A stretch of DNA of 64,000 bases from Aromatoleum bremense (lineage in GTDB: Bacteria; Pseudomonadota; Gammaproteobacteria; Burkholderiales; Rhodocyclaceae): NCBI RefSeq assembly GCF_017894365.1, contig NZ_CP059467.1, positions 3,596,001 to 3,660,000 on the forward strand, read 5' to 3'. This document shows positions 1-8,154 of this stretch, in pieces; positions within the stretch are counted from its first letter, which is position 1; each line of letters opens with the position of its first letter. The position numbers and the translations under genes are program-made. The notes under the pieces were generated by a model, which did not search any database, had not been told where the DNA came from, and saw nothing but the letters and a program-made list of their open reading frames with translations.

Positions 1-258
1 CGAGTCGTAGCTTCCGGCCTGCAACGCGACGCCCTGAGCGGCGGGGCACGCGGTCGCCGCAGTGAACAACGCCAGCGCGAACGACATGCTGCCGGCCAGT
101 CCGGGCGGTCGCCAGCGGCGCGTGAAGCGCAAGGATCTGCCTCGTGTTGCCGGATGACTGCGCGCCGCCATTGCCCGCAACCGGAAATCTGCCGGGGTGA
201 CGCGTTGCACGGCGCCGGGGAGTAGGAGTGGGAGTGGGAGTGGCGAAATCGTCTGCAC
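1..258 (-). CDS. Exported protein of unknown function, N-terminal part (runs off the window)
   Basis: An open frame enters from the left edge and reads 86 codons back to a GTG at 258. The GTG is preceded by AGGAGAG at suitable spacing. Around residues 45-70 there is an Arg-rich stretch, then a hydrophobic run (SFALALFTAATACPAA), which looks like a signal peptide with a cysteine near its end. Internal ATG codons at 171 and about 87 are alternative starts, and the one at 171 would give a more usual signal length. A sigma-54-type promoter lies at 324-339. The mature protein is outside the window, so no function can be given. Confidence 0.45.
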   Translation of the reverse strand, partial: MQTISPLPLPLLLPGAVQRVTPADFRLRAMAARSHPATRGRSLRFTRRWRPPGLAGSMSFALALFTAATACPAAQGVALQAGSYDS

Positions 259-323
259 GATGACTCTCCTGTCCGTTGTTGTTGTTTGTTTCGCGCCACA
301 CGGCGACGGCAATGATTCACCTT

Positions 324-339
324 AGCAACCTCGCTGCCT
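324..339 (-). promoter_or_regulatory. Sigma-54 (-24/-12) promoter candidate for the leftward exported-protein gene
   Basis: Reading leftwards the site is AGGCAGC-GAGG-TTGCT, with GG and GC exactly 10 bases apart. The -24 box has a few mismatches to TGGCACG. It lies about 65 bases before the GTG start at 258 and is the leftward partner of the promoter at 546-561. Confidence 0.55.
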
Positions 340-414
340 GCGTGCCGAGAGAGTTGTTTCACTTGTCGACGCTGGCCCGCTGAGCGGAAGCGACGCATAT
401 TTCTTACTCGCACT

Positions 415-427
415 TGTAATTTCTACA
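415..427. promoter_or_regulatory. Palindromic enhancer-type site TGTAATTTCTACA
   Basis: This 13-base inverted repeat lies between the two divergent sigma-54 promoters, 76 bases from one and 119 bases from the other. Closely related palindromes occur at 9847-9859 (also between divergent sigma-54 promoters), 39850-39862 and 44714-44726. Position and similarity suggest the binding site of a sigma-54 activator. The protein that binds it is inferred, not shown. Confidence 0.5.
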
Positions 428-545
428 GCCGGCGTAGAGAAAATTCCCACGACATCGCAGCGGCGACGGCGCGCGGAAGAGATGGACGTGGTCTTTATTC
501 CCACGTCGACAGGGCGCGAAGCTGGCAAGGTCCTGCCGATACCGT

Positions 546-561
546 AGGCACGGGATTTGCC
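546..561 (+). promoter_or_regulatory. Sigma-54 promoter for the ferritin-like gene pair
   Basis: AGGCACG-GGAT-TTGCC matches the TGGCACG-N4-TTGC consensus except at the first base, with the required 10 bases between GG and GC. The start codon at 637 follows about 65 bases downstream of the predicted transcription start. Confidence 0.75.
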
Positions 562-636
562 AGAACTTTCCGCGATAAGGCACGAGCCTGTCCGGGCCCG
601 AGCCCTCTGAAGTCTTATCGTCCGGAGGAAATTGCC

Positions 637-1138
637 GTGGATCTGCTCGGAAATAAAGGGGTGCCGATCGACAAGCAGTCTTTGACGTGGAAGGACATGG
701 CGGGAAAGCCGATCAGCAAGCTCGACGATGAGGCTTTCACGCGCGTACGCATCCTCCTGATGAATGCGCTCGAGCTCGACGCGCTGCGGCTGTCCCACAT
801 GGGGATGCGGATGAACAGCGAACTGCGACAGTCGCTTGCCCGGATTCGCCGCATCGAGCAACACCAGGCAACGGCAGTGAACTGGTTGTTGTCGGCCGAC
901 CATTCGCCGCTGGAGACGACGATCGCGTACGAACAGGTCGCCGTCGAAGTGACCGCCGCGGTCGCCCAGCGCGAACTGGACGCGTATCTCGCCCAGGTCT
1001 ACCGCTTCGGGCTGCTCGAGGATTTCGACCATCTTTACCGCTACTCGGCGCTGCTCGACCGGCTCGAAGGCAAGGATTCGAACAACATCCTGCAGGGGCA
1101 CACCGACATCGCCCCGGGCCGTCCGACCGTCGACGGCC
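637..1138 (+). pseudogene. Ferritin-like protein, 5' part of a gene split by an IS256-type element
   Basis: The GTG start at 637 follows GGAGGA at ideal distance. The 168 residues before the insertion are almost all helical, with Glu/His/Gln spacing like a degenerate four-helix ferritin-like bundle (roughly residues 45-150). Read-through into the element adds unrelated residues and stops at 1182. The 3' part resumes at 2530, and the reading frame is preserved exactly when the element and one copy of the 8-base target duplication are removed. The rejoined gene encodes 386 residues. The insertion is therefore recent, and no other damage is visible. The N-terminal fragment may still be made from the sigma-54 promoter. 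Confidence 0.8.
1131..1138. repeat. Target-site duplication, left copy (CGACGGCC)
   Basis: The same eight bases recur at 2522-2529 directly beyond the other end of the insertion element. The base after each copy is also A, so the repeat could be counted as nine bases. Confidence 0.85.
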
Positions 1139-2521
1139 AGTCAAGTCCAAAATCTGCTGTAAATTCTCTTCAGCCCGGATGATGACGAATGGTTTTTATC
1201 CGGCGAGAGCAACAACGTTGTTGCTCTCGCCGGCGGCGGCGCGGGCGGCGACCCACTCCGCGAATTCATCCATATCCAGATATCGTCTTTCCTGCCAGAC
1301 CTCGTTCTGCTCGGCCAACAGGGCGCCGATCAGGCGCAGGGCGGATTCGTCGTTGGGGAAGATGCGGATCACCCGCTCGCGACGGCGAATCTCTTCGTTG
1401 AGCCGCTCCTGCATGTTGGTCGTGCGCAGCCGCCGCCGGTATTTCTCTGGCAGCGCCATGACCGCCATTGCGTCGGCGAAACCTTCCTCGATGCACGCCA
1501 CGGCCTTTGCCGCCGTTTTCTCGAAGCGCTCGACGAATTCGGCGAGCCGGCGCTTGGCCTCGGCCATGTCCGCCGCCTGGAAGACGAGTTTGGCTGCCGC
1601 CGCCACGTCGGCCCGGATCTTGGCGCTGCAGCTCCCCAGAATGTTGCGCATCAGATGCACCTGGCAGCGCTGCCAGGTCACCCCCTGAAAATGCTTTGCG
1701 ACCGCCTGCGTCAGCCCGCCGTGGCTGTCGGAAACGACGAACATGACGCCTTTCAACCCCCGGCCTTTGAGCCAGCGGAACGTCTCATCCCAAGTGGCGA
1801 AACTCTCCGTGTCGCCGATCTTCACGCCGAGAATTTCGCGGTAGCCGTCACTCCTGATGCCCGACACGACCAGTGCGGCGCGCGATACGACGCGGTCGCC
1901 TTCCCTGCTCTTGATGAACAGCGCATCGACCAGAACAAACGGGTAATCGCCTTCGAGCCGTCGCTCGTTGAAGGCACCGACACGTCCGTCCAGTCCGGCG
2001 CAGAGCGCGCTGACCGTCGATTTGGAAAAGCTCGTGCCGCACAGCTCCTCGGTGATCGCCGATACTTTCCGCGTCGAGACGCCTTGCACGACCATCTCCA
2101 TCAGCGCCAGTACAAACGCCTGCTCGCTCCTCTGGTAACGCTTGAAGATCTCTGTCGAGAAGCTGCCATCCCGCGTCTGCGGCACCAGCAGCGTCACCGG
2201 CCCCACCCGTGTGTAGAGCGTGCGTGCTCGCGTGCCGTTGCGGTAGCCGGCGCGCTCTTCCGTGCGTTCGTGCCGCTCCGCTCCCAACGCTTCTGTCACT
2301 TGCGCCTCCAGTATCTGGTTCAGAACCGCTTCTACCAGTTTCGCCAGCCCGTCCTGACCGCTCAACAGCCCTGGCAACAAATCACGCCCTACGCTAACAT
2401 CATATCCAGCCATCGCTTCGCCTGCCTTTCTTCGGTTGATCAACGCTTCGACAACGTCATCGTACCGAACTGAAGCGGTGGCTACCTGCCACTCGATTTA
2501 CAGCAGTTTACGGACTCAATC
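1139..2521 (-). mobile_element. IS256-family insertion sequence, complete, 1383 bp
   Basis: The element carries one transposase gene reading leftwards. The ends form imperfect inverted repeats. About six bases in from each end both carry AGTCC, and after five further bases both carry CTGCTGTAAAT; the right end begins GATTGAGTCCGTA, as in IS256-type ends. It is flanked by an 8-base target duplication, normal for this family. It interrupts a ferritin-like gene in frame and looks intact and recently placed. Confidence 0.9.
1196..2413 (-). CDS. IS256-family (mutator-type) transposase
   Basis: The product is a DDE transposase of about 405 residues, the usual length for IS256-family enzymes. Visible landmarks are the N-terminal segment ending GYRNGTRARTL, the first catalytic Asp in FVLVDALF, the second in VVSDSHGG, a QRCQVHLMRN motif typical of mutator transposases, and the catalytic Glu region in NMQERLNEEIRRR. 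ATG 2413 is preferred over the upstream TTG at 2443 because the conserved sequence starts there and AGGCAGG lies ahead of it. The gene fills nearly the whole element and shows no frameshift, so the element may be active. Confidence 0.93.
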   Translation of the reverse strand: MAGYDVSVGRDLLPGLLSGQDGLAKLVEAVLNQILEAQVTEALGAERHERTEERAGYRNGTRARTLYTRVGPVTLLVPQTRDGSFSTEIFKRYQRSEQAFVLALMEMVVQGVSTRKVSAITEELCGTSFSKSTVSALCAGLDGRVGAFNERRLEGDYPFVLVDALFIKSREGDRVVSRAALVVSGIRSDGYREILGVKIGDTESFATWDETFRWLKGRGLKGVMFVVSDSHGGLTQAVAKHFQGVTWQRCQVHLMRNILGSCSAKIRADVAAAAKLVFQAADMAEAKRRLAEFVERFEKTAAKAVACIEEGFADAMAVMALPEKYRRRLRTTNMQERLNEEIRRRERVIRIFPNDESALRLIGALLAEQNEVWQERRYLDMDEFAEWVAARAAAGESNNVVALAG

Positions 2522-2529
2522 CGACGGCC
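2522..2529. repeat. Target-site duplication, right copy (CGACGGCC)
   Basis: Matches 1131-1138 and marks the right edge of the insertion element. Confidence 0.85.
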
Positions 2530-3188
2530 ATCGCGCGTCGGTCGATGACCTGCGGCTGCCGCACGGCCGGGATGCCACGCTCCTGACGAAGCTGCATGCG
2601 ACGCTGATCACTGCGGCCGAATACCAGACGCACGACTACTACATGACGATCGGCCCGATGTTCGCCGACCCGGTCGCGCGGCAGCTGTACGCGGAGATCG
2701 CGTCGATCGAGGAGCAGCACGTGACGCAGTACGGCTCGCTGCTGGACCCGCGGCAAAGCTTCCTGGAGCTGTGGCTGCTCCACGAGGCGACCGAGGTCTA
2801 CGGCTACTACAGCTGCGCCCAGTCGGAGAGCAACCCGCGCATCCGCGAGATGTGGGAGCGTTTCTGCGACTACGAACTGGGCCACTTGCATCACGTGTGC
2901 GGCCTGTTCAGGCAATACGAGAAGCGCGATCCGGCCGAAGTGCTGGCGCGGACGCTGCCGGCGCCGCTCGAGTTCAAGAGCCAGCGCGACTTCGTCCGCG
3001 ACGTGCTCGCGGTGGAAGTCGACCTGCGCGCGAACGGCGTGGATTTCGTCAAGCTCGCCCGCGAGAGCCCCATATCCCGCGAATACCGCCGCAGGATCAA
3101 CGCCGACGGGTCGCCCTCGACGCGGGTTGCGACGGCTTATCACTGGACGTCGGGCACCGAACTCAACCGGTCGCTGAACACAGCATGA
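2530..3188 (+). pseudogene. Ferritin-like protein, 3' part of the IS-interrupted gene
   Basis: This segment continues the frame of 637-1138 and encodes the second ferritin-like half. A helix with EYQTHDYYMTIG is followed by EIASIEEQHVTQYGSLL, that is, paired Glu...Glu-x-x-His motifs expected for a di-iron or ferritin-like site. Further helices follow with E and H in ELGHLHHV. An ORF beginning inside the element near 2436 could express part of it, but no ribosome site supports this. The stop overlaps the next start (ATGA at 3185-3188), so the downstream gene was translationally coupled to this one and is probably reduced by the insertion. Confidence 0.8.
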
Positions 3189-4006
3189 ACTCGACACGCA
3201 ACATCCGCCCGCTGCTCAGGTGGTTATTCGATGAACATGAGTGTGTGGAAGGAAGGATCATGGATGACGTCACCGAGCCCGGATTCAATCGCACCGGTGC
3301 GCAGTCCTCGCCGCTGTCGGTCCATAGCATGCAGTTGTATGCAGACGAACGGCTGCCGGAAGAGGTGAGCGCCCCCGGCGAGATGCCCGACGGCAGGGAG
3401 ATCGCCGCCGTGCGTTGCGACTACGCGGTCGAGGCCGAACGCATCGGCTCGGTGCCGATGCCCGGCGTGCTGACCAGCGCCTTCACCGCGGTGGTGTCGA
3501 AGCTCGGGGCGAGGAAGCCCGAAGTGCTGGTCGACAAGCTCGGCGAGCGGCTCGCCTTCGAGCGCATTGGGGTGCGCCTCTACCAGGCACTGATCGACAA
3601 GGCGTCGGCGCTTGCGACGCAGCAGCGGATGCCGTTCTCGGTCGACGAGCTGCAGCGCATCCGCGATGACGAACTGGCGCACATGCACGTGCTGGCCTCG
3701 GCGCTCGATTCGCTCGGCGCCGACTCGAGCGCACAGACGCCCGCCGCGGCTGTTTCGGCGCTCGCGATCAGCGGCCTGATGCAGGTCCTCACCGACCCGC
3801 GCACGACGCTCGTCCATTGCCTCGAAGCGATGTTGATCGCCGAGCTCGCCGACGACGCGAGCTGGGACCTGCTGATCAGCCTGACGGCGGAAGCCGACCA
3901 AGACCAATTCTTGCCGCAGTTCCACAGCGCGCGCGACAGCGAAAAGGCGCACGTGCGCCAGATCCGCGGCTGGCTGCAGGCGGTCGTGCTCGGGGAAGCG
4001 CGCTGA
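3185..4006 (+). CDS. Ferritin-like domain protein, partner of the interrupted gene
   Basis: The protein has 273 residues, with a start that overlaps the preceding stop as ATGA. Two helical pairs carry ferritin-type residues: ERIGVRLYQAL with RDDELAHMHVLASAL, and LEAMLIAELADDASWDLL with ARDSEKAHVRQIRGWL. This suggests an E...E-x-x-H four-helix bundle of the ferritin-like superfamily. The first 80 residues have no recognisable domain. There is no signal peptide, so it is cytoplasmic. It probably acts with the upstream ferritin-like protein in iron or oxidative stress handling. The exact reaction cannot be read from sequence. Confidence 0.75.
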   Translation: MNSTRNIRPLLRWLFDEHECVEGRIMDDVTEPGFNRTGAQSSPLSVHSMQLYADERLPEEVSAPGEMPDGREIAAVRCDYAVEAERIGSVPMPGVLTSAFTAVVSKLGARKPEVLVDKLGERLAFERIGVRLYQALIDKASALATQQRMPFSVDELQRIRDDELAHMHVLASALDSLGADSSAQTPAAAVSALAISGLMQVLTDPRTTLVHCLEAMLIAELADDASWDLLISLTAEADQDQFLPQFHSARDSEKAHVRQIRGWLQAVVLGEAR

Positions 4007-4068
4007 CCACACGATGAATCGCAGGCTGCGGGCCGCGACGTGGCGCGATTCGCACGCGGAGACTTGCA

Positions 4069-4197
4069 ATGAGCGACCAGACGATCGTTGAGCAGATTCC
4101 AGCACAGCACCAGGACACGCAGCCGTTACCGGCGCCAGTGCCGCACCCTTGCCAGAGGAGGTTTTCCCATGTCTCAACAAACCACGCTATCGCCTGA
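4069..4197 (+). CDS. Possible 42-residue ORF, perhaps a gene remnant
   Basis: An ATG preceded by GGAGA opens a frame of 42 codons that overlaps the start of the copper protein gene. The opening residues SDQTIVEQIPAQHQDTQP resemble the N-terminal tails of some stress-related short-chain dehydrogenases, and the frame then loses any resemblance. It may be the stump of a deleted dehydrogenase gene or a leader that couples translation to the next gene. Support is weak. Confidence 0.2.
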   Translation: MSDQTIVEQIPAQHQDTQPLPAPVPHPCQRRFSHVSTNHAIA

Positions 4198-4513
4198 AAT
4201 GCTGGCCTGCATCGAACTGTGCCGGCGCTGCCAGATGGTCTGCCTCGGCATGGCGACCGGGCACTGTCTCGAAAAAGGCGGCCGCCATGTCGAGCCGGAA
4301 CACCTGCGCACCATGATCGTCTGCGCGGAGATCTGCCAGGCGGCCGCGAACGTGATGACGACCAACTCGACGCTGCACCGCCAGGTGTGCGCAGTCTGTG
4401 CCGACATCTGCGACGCGTGCATCAGCAGCTGTCGCGATCTCGACGAGATGGAGGAATGCATCTTCGCCTGCGAGCGGTGCAAGAACAGTTGCGAAGCAAT
4501 GACTTCCGTATGA
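4169..4513 (+). CDS. Four-helix-bundle copper-storage protein (Csp-like, Cys-rich)
   Basis: The product has 114 residues, 16 of them Cys, arranged along helices as C-x3-C-x2-C-x3-C (residues 14-25), C-x3-C near 52-56, a long C-x2-C-x3-C-x2-C-x3-C run near 74-88, and C-x3-C-x2-C-x3-C near 97-108. This is the pattern of bacterial Csp-type copper-storage bundles, in which inward-facing Cys residues hold many Cu(I) ions. No signal peptide is present, which fits the cytosolic Csp3 group. GAGGAGG lies at good distance before the ATG. It follows the two ferritin-like genes, so the region deals with metal storage. Confidence 0.88.
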   Translation: MSQQTTLSPEMLACIELCRRCQMVCLGMATGHCLEKGGRHVEPEHLRTMIVCAEICQAAANVMTTNSTLHRQVCAVCADICDACISSCRDLDEMEECIFACERCKNSCEAMTSV

Positions 4514-4613
4514 GCCGGTGTGCCGGCGGCAAGCAGCGTCTCCCCGGTGCGGCGCGGCGGCCGTTCGTGCCGGCGCGCCACGAACGCCACATCGTGTCGA
4601 CGGCGCCGCGACG

Positions 4614-5420
4614 TCATGTACCGACGGCCGGCTGACGACCTTCCTCCTCCCGGCCCAGCGCTTCGACCAGCGAGGCGACAATCGCCCCCCGCAGCGCGCG
4701 CCACTCGGCGCGCCCGGGCGCGACATGGCGCTGATTGACTTCGAGCTCGATGCCGACGTAGTCGCCCGCGGCATGGCGGCGCCGCAGCCACGCACAGAAC
4801 CCGTCCGATTTTCCGGTGTAGGGGTAGTTGCGCCGCACTTTCAGGTGCGGCGCGCGCGCCTGAAGCGCCGCGATCCAGCGCGCGCCCAGTGCCACTTCGC
4901 CCGGACGGCCTGGATCGTAGAGGATGCCGACGTCGGCGTTGCGCACGATGCCGTCGAGCACGGGCGTGAAGCTGTGGCTCGAAACATGGACGACATGCTG
5001 TCCGCGGCCGATCGCGCCGGCGACGAGCTCTTCGACCCGGCGCCGGTACGGCAGGTAGTGGCGGGCGCGGATGCCCGCGCGGAGGTCGGGCGGCGAGGCG
5101 GGGATCCATTCGGAGTGGAGCTTCGGATGGCCCGGGCTGCGGTTCAGGTCGACGAGCAGGCGCGTGGTCGTCGCCGCGATGAGCGGCGCAGCCAGCGTCC
5201 GCGCCAACTGGCGGGCGACGGCGAGGGCGCCCGGATCGTAGCCGCGGTGGCTGTCGAGCGCGTCCTGTGCTGCCGCGAACAGCTCGCGGTAACGCGGCGG
5301 CACACGGTTGCCGCCGTGCTCGCAGGAAACGACGAGGGCGACTGCGCCGTCGCCTCCCGTCGCATCCGGTGCCGCGGACGCTACTCCGTCCCCTGGAACT
5401 GGCGGTTGTCGCGCAGGCAT
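4614..5420 (-). CDS. N-formylglutamate amidohydrolase family protein
   Basis: The protein has about 268 residues and is the last gene of a four-gene leftward operon. Family motifs are present in order: LVVSCEHGGNRVP near the N-terminus, SHRGYDPGA, VDLNRSPGHP, VSSHSFTPV and GIELEVNQRHV. These contain the metal-binding His/Asp/Glu residues of the FGase fold. The start is placed at ATG 5420, overlapping the upstream ligase gene by 40 bases. Known family members hydrolyse N-formyl- or N-acyl-glutamate. In this operon, with no histidine-degradation genes nearby, it more likely removes a group from, or cleaves, a glutamate-containing peptide made by the neighbouring ligases. Confidence 0.85.
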   Translation of the reverse strand: MPARQPPVPGDGVASAAPDATGGDGAVALVVSCEHGGNRVPPRYRELFAAAQDALDSHRGYDPGALAVARQLARTLAAPLIAATTTRLLVDLNRSPGHPKLHSEWIPASPPDLRAGIRARHYLPYRRRVEELVAGAIGRGQHVVHVSSHSFTPVLDGIVRNADVGILYDPGRPGEVALGARWIAALQARAPHLKVRRNYPYTGKSDGFCAWLRRRHAAGDYVGIELEVNQRHVAPGRAEWRALRGAIVASLVEALGREEEGRQPAVGT

Positions 5421-6688
5421 TCGCACAGCTCCCGATAGACGTCGCGCATCTGCAGCCGGCCGGCGTCCTCGCCGAGCGAGGCGACGATGCGGCGCGCGAG
5501 CGGGCCGCGCTCGAGGATCAACTGCAGCGGGGCGTGCCAGCGCGGCGCGAGCCGGTCCTCGGCGACCAGCAGGTCGATGAGGCGCGCCCACAGTTCGTCC
5601 GCGCGGCACGGGCCGCAGTCGAGACCGAGTTGCGCGAGATAGCCCGCGTCGTCGATCTGCGTTTGCTCGGCGTCGCGGAGGCACGCGCGAAACGTCGCGA
5701 CCAGCGCCGCGGTGCGGATCGCGGTGTCGGCGGCGGGGGCGGCGCGGTAAGAATCATAGAGGCGCCGCACCAGCGCCGCGGTCACGGCGGCGATCGCGAG
5801 GTCCGCGTGCGGGCATTCCTGCACGTCGAGGACGCGGATCTCGATCGCGTTGCGCTCGAAGCGCGGGATTGCCGCGCGCACGTTCAGCCATTCGTGCTGC
5901 AGCACGCCGCCATCGCCGTATTCGGCCGCTTCGCGGTACATCGGCGCGAGGATCTGCGCCCGGTATTCGGCCTGCGATGCGCTCGGACGCGGAATGCACT
6001 CGCCGATCGACGACGGCAGCTGGCGCTGGTGGTCGCGATACACCTCGAGGCGGTAATCCATGAAACCGGTCAGGCGCCCGTCGGCGATCGGCGAACTTGC
6101 CGCGAGTGCCGGCAGGATCGGCAGCACCAGGCGGATGGCGGCGTGCAGGCGCGCAAACTGTTCGTCGTCGCCGAACGGCAGGTTCAGGTGCACGCTCTGC
6201 AGGTTTCCCCAGCCGTGGCGGCGGCAGTCGAAAATGCGGTCGTAGGTGCTGTAGATCGCGCAGTTTTCGTGTGTCCACAGCCGCGTTTCAGTGTGCGGGT
6301 CCATCCACGGATGCATGCCGCCGGGCAAGAGCTGCGCGCCGTGCCGCTCGAGCAGCGCGTTGATCGCGGTGATCTCGGCATGGAAAGCCGCGGGCAGCGC
6401 GTCGAGCGTCGCGGCCGGGAAGCGATTCTTGATTTCCAGCACATGCAGCGCGAGCTCGTTCGACCACCCCATCTCGCCCCGCTCGACGTCGGCAGCAGGA
6501 TGTCCGGCACCGAGACACAGCAATTCGTCCGCGATCGGGCGCACGTCGAGCCCGTCGCGGTCGACGATCATGTATTCGATCTCGACGCCGTAGCCGCCGA
6601 ATGCGTCCAGCACCGGAGCGTGACTCGCACAGCTCTCGGCGGCACCGTGCGGAGTCGTGCGGGGGTGGGTCGGGTGTTCCGGACTCAT
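5381..6688 (-). CDS. Glutamate-cysteine ligase family 2-like carboxylate-amine ligase
   Basis: The 435-residue protein shows GCS2-family features: YGVEIEYMIVD near residue 35 (metal and substrate Glu residues), NELALHVLEIKN, WMDPHTETRLW, and VHLNLPF for the ATP/Mg site. It belongs to the glutamine-synthetase-like COOH-NH2 ligases, which join an amino acid carboxylate to an amine using ATP. The start forms ATGA with the stop of the ATP-grasp gene, so the two are translated together. The true substrate is unknown. A second ligase and a peptidase in the same operon argue for making a small peptide or tagging a protein rather than for glutathione synthesis. Confidence 0.85.
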   Translation of the reverse strand: MSPEHPTHPRTTPHGAAESCASHAPVLDAFGGYGVEIEYMIVDRDGLDVRPIADELLCLGAGHPAADVERGEMGWSNELALHVLEIKNRFPAATLDALPAAFHAEITAINALLERHGAQLLPGGMHPWMDPHTETRLWTHENCAIYSTYDRIFDCRRHGWGNLQSVHLNLPFGDDEQFARLHAAIRLVLPILPALAASSPIADGRLTGFMDYRLEVYRDHQRQLPSSIGECIPRPSASQAEYRAQILAPMYREAAEYGDGGVLQHEWLNVRAAIPRFERNAIEIRVLDVQECPHADLAIAAVTAALVRRLYDSYRAAPAADTAIRTAALVATFRACLRDAEQTQIDDAGYLAQLGLDCGPCRADELWARLIDLLVAEDRLAPRWHAPLQLILERGPLARRIVASLGEDAGRLQMRDVYRELCECLRDNRQFQGTE

Positions 6689-8154
6689 GTCGGATTTCCT
6701 CCACTGCGGTCCTGTTCCAGGCGGCGCAGGAATACGCCCATCACCTCGCGATAGAGCGCGTCCTTCAGTACCCCGTCCTCGTTGCCGGCGTCGACGTTCG
6801 GGTTGTCGTTGATCTCGATGATGCAGCAGCGATTGCCGCTTTGCTTGATGTCGACGCCGTAGAAGCCGTTGCCGATCAGGTTCGCTGCCTGCAGCGCGAT
6901 GGTCACGACGTCCTCCGGCGCCTCGCCGATCGCGAGCGCTTCGGTCGGGCCTTCGTTGCGGCCGGTTTCGCCGTGATGGTCGATGATCTGCCAGTGGCCA
7001 TGTGCCATGTAATATTTACAGACGAAGATCACCCTGCCGTCGAGGATGCCGACGCGCCAGTCGAATTCGGTCGGCAGCCACTCCTGCGCGACGATCAGGT
7101 CCGACATCTCGAGCAGTTCGGCGACCTTCGCGCGCAGCTCCCTTTCATCGCTGACCTTGTCGACGCCGACCGAGAATGAACTGTCCGGCTGCTTGAGCAC
7201 GCACGGCAGCGCGAGCAACGGCACGATCTGGTCGATATTGTCGCGGTGGATCAGCAGCGTGCGCGGCGCCGGCAGGTTGTGGTGGGCGAGCAGCTCTGCC
7301 AGGTACACCTTGTTGTTGCACTTGAGGATCGAGTCCGGGTCGTCGATGACGATCAGTCCTTCGGCTTTCGCGCGCCGTGCGAATCGGTATGTGTGGTGGT
7401 GGACGAAAGTCGTGTCGCGGATGAACAGCGCGTCGAACTCCGGCAAGCGGCCGAAATCGCCCGGCAGGATGAACTCGGGCTGCATCCCCAGCGCGGTGGC
7501 GGCCGCGGCAAACTTGCGCAGCGCTGGAGGGTTGGACGGCTGGTGGGCTTCTTCCGGATTGTGCAGGATCGCGATGCGAAAGCACCGCGCGGCGCTTTGC
7601 CGGCTAGTGCTGCGCCGGGCGAAATGCCGCGCCGCGGCGTCGAACGCGAACTGTCGATGCTCCGGGGGGATGTCGTTGATGCCGATGAGGTTGATGGAGC
7701 GCGTCTGCCAGTGACCCTTGACGTGCTCGAAGCGGGCTCGCAGCAGCGGTACCTGCAGCAGCTTGAAGAGCTGCCCGGCGAGCACGTTGTAGCGCTGCGC
7801 GACATTCAGCCCGAAATACACGCTCAGCTCGAACTGCGTCGACTTCAGCGGCGCGAGCGTCTGGTCGACGAGCTGCGCGAGTTCGCTCGTCAGCACCTGC
7901 ACGAGGTTCTGCGACTGCAGGTCCTCGATCGTGCCGGCGGGCGGCCACGGCCGGTGCCCGCGCGCCTCGGCGAGCAGCGAAACGTAGTAGCCGAGCTTCT
8001 GGTATTGGAACGACTGGCACAGGTTGAACACGCGCGCCGAGCGGTCTTCGCCGTACGCCGGGTCGGTCAGGTAGCTGCGGGCGGGAACGACCGGCGGGCC
8101 GCTCTCGCCCAGCGGCCAGTCGTCGGGGTCTTCGACGACAATCAGCGAATTCAC
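6685..8154 (-). CDS. RimK-type ATP-grasp ligase with N-terminal extension
   Basis: The 489-residue protein has an N-terminal domain of about 190 residues (FNLCQSFQYQKLGYYVSLLAEARG), seen in RimK-like ligases of this operon type. An ATP-grasp region follows, with DPDSILKCNNK, VLKQPDSSFSVGV (nucleotide-binding lysine) and CCIIEINDNPNVDAG (Mg-binding Glu/Asn). RimK relatives add glutamate or other amino acids to a carboxyl terminus. The GTG start overlaps the stop of the C39-like peptidase gene as GTGA, and the stop overlaps the next start as ATGA. The strict overlaps imply fixed stoichiometry of the three enzymes. Confidence 0.9.
   Translation of the reverse strand: MNSLIVVEDPDDWPLGESGPPVVPARSYLTDPAYGEDRSARVFNLCQSFQYQKLGYYVSLLAEARGHRPWPPAGTIEDLQSQNLVQVLTSELAQLVDQTLAPLKSTQFELSVYFGLNVAQRYNVLAGQLFKLLQVPLLRARFEHVKGHWQTRSINLIGINDIPPEHRQFAFDAAARHFARRSTSRQSAARCFRIAILHNPEEAHQPSNPPALRKFAAAATALGMQPEFILPGDFGRLPEFDALFIRDTTFVHHHTYRFARRAKAEGLIVIDDPDSILKCNNKVYLAELLAHHNLPAPRTLLIHRDNIDQIVPLLALPCVLKQPDSSFSVGVDKVSDERELRAKVAELLEMSDLIVAQEWLPTEFDWRVGILDGRVIFVCKYYMAHGHWQIIDHHGETGRNEGPTEALAIGEAPEDVVTIALQAANLIGNGFYGVDIKQSGNRCCIIEINDNPNVDAGNEDGVLKDALYREVMGVFLRRLEQDRSGGNPT

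Noticed and set aside
1182..1200. The 181-codon frame 637-1182 as a complete gene
   Set aside because: The last 14 codons come from the insertion element; the true continuation is at 2530.
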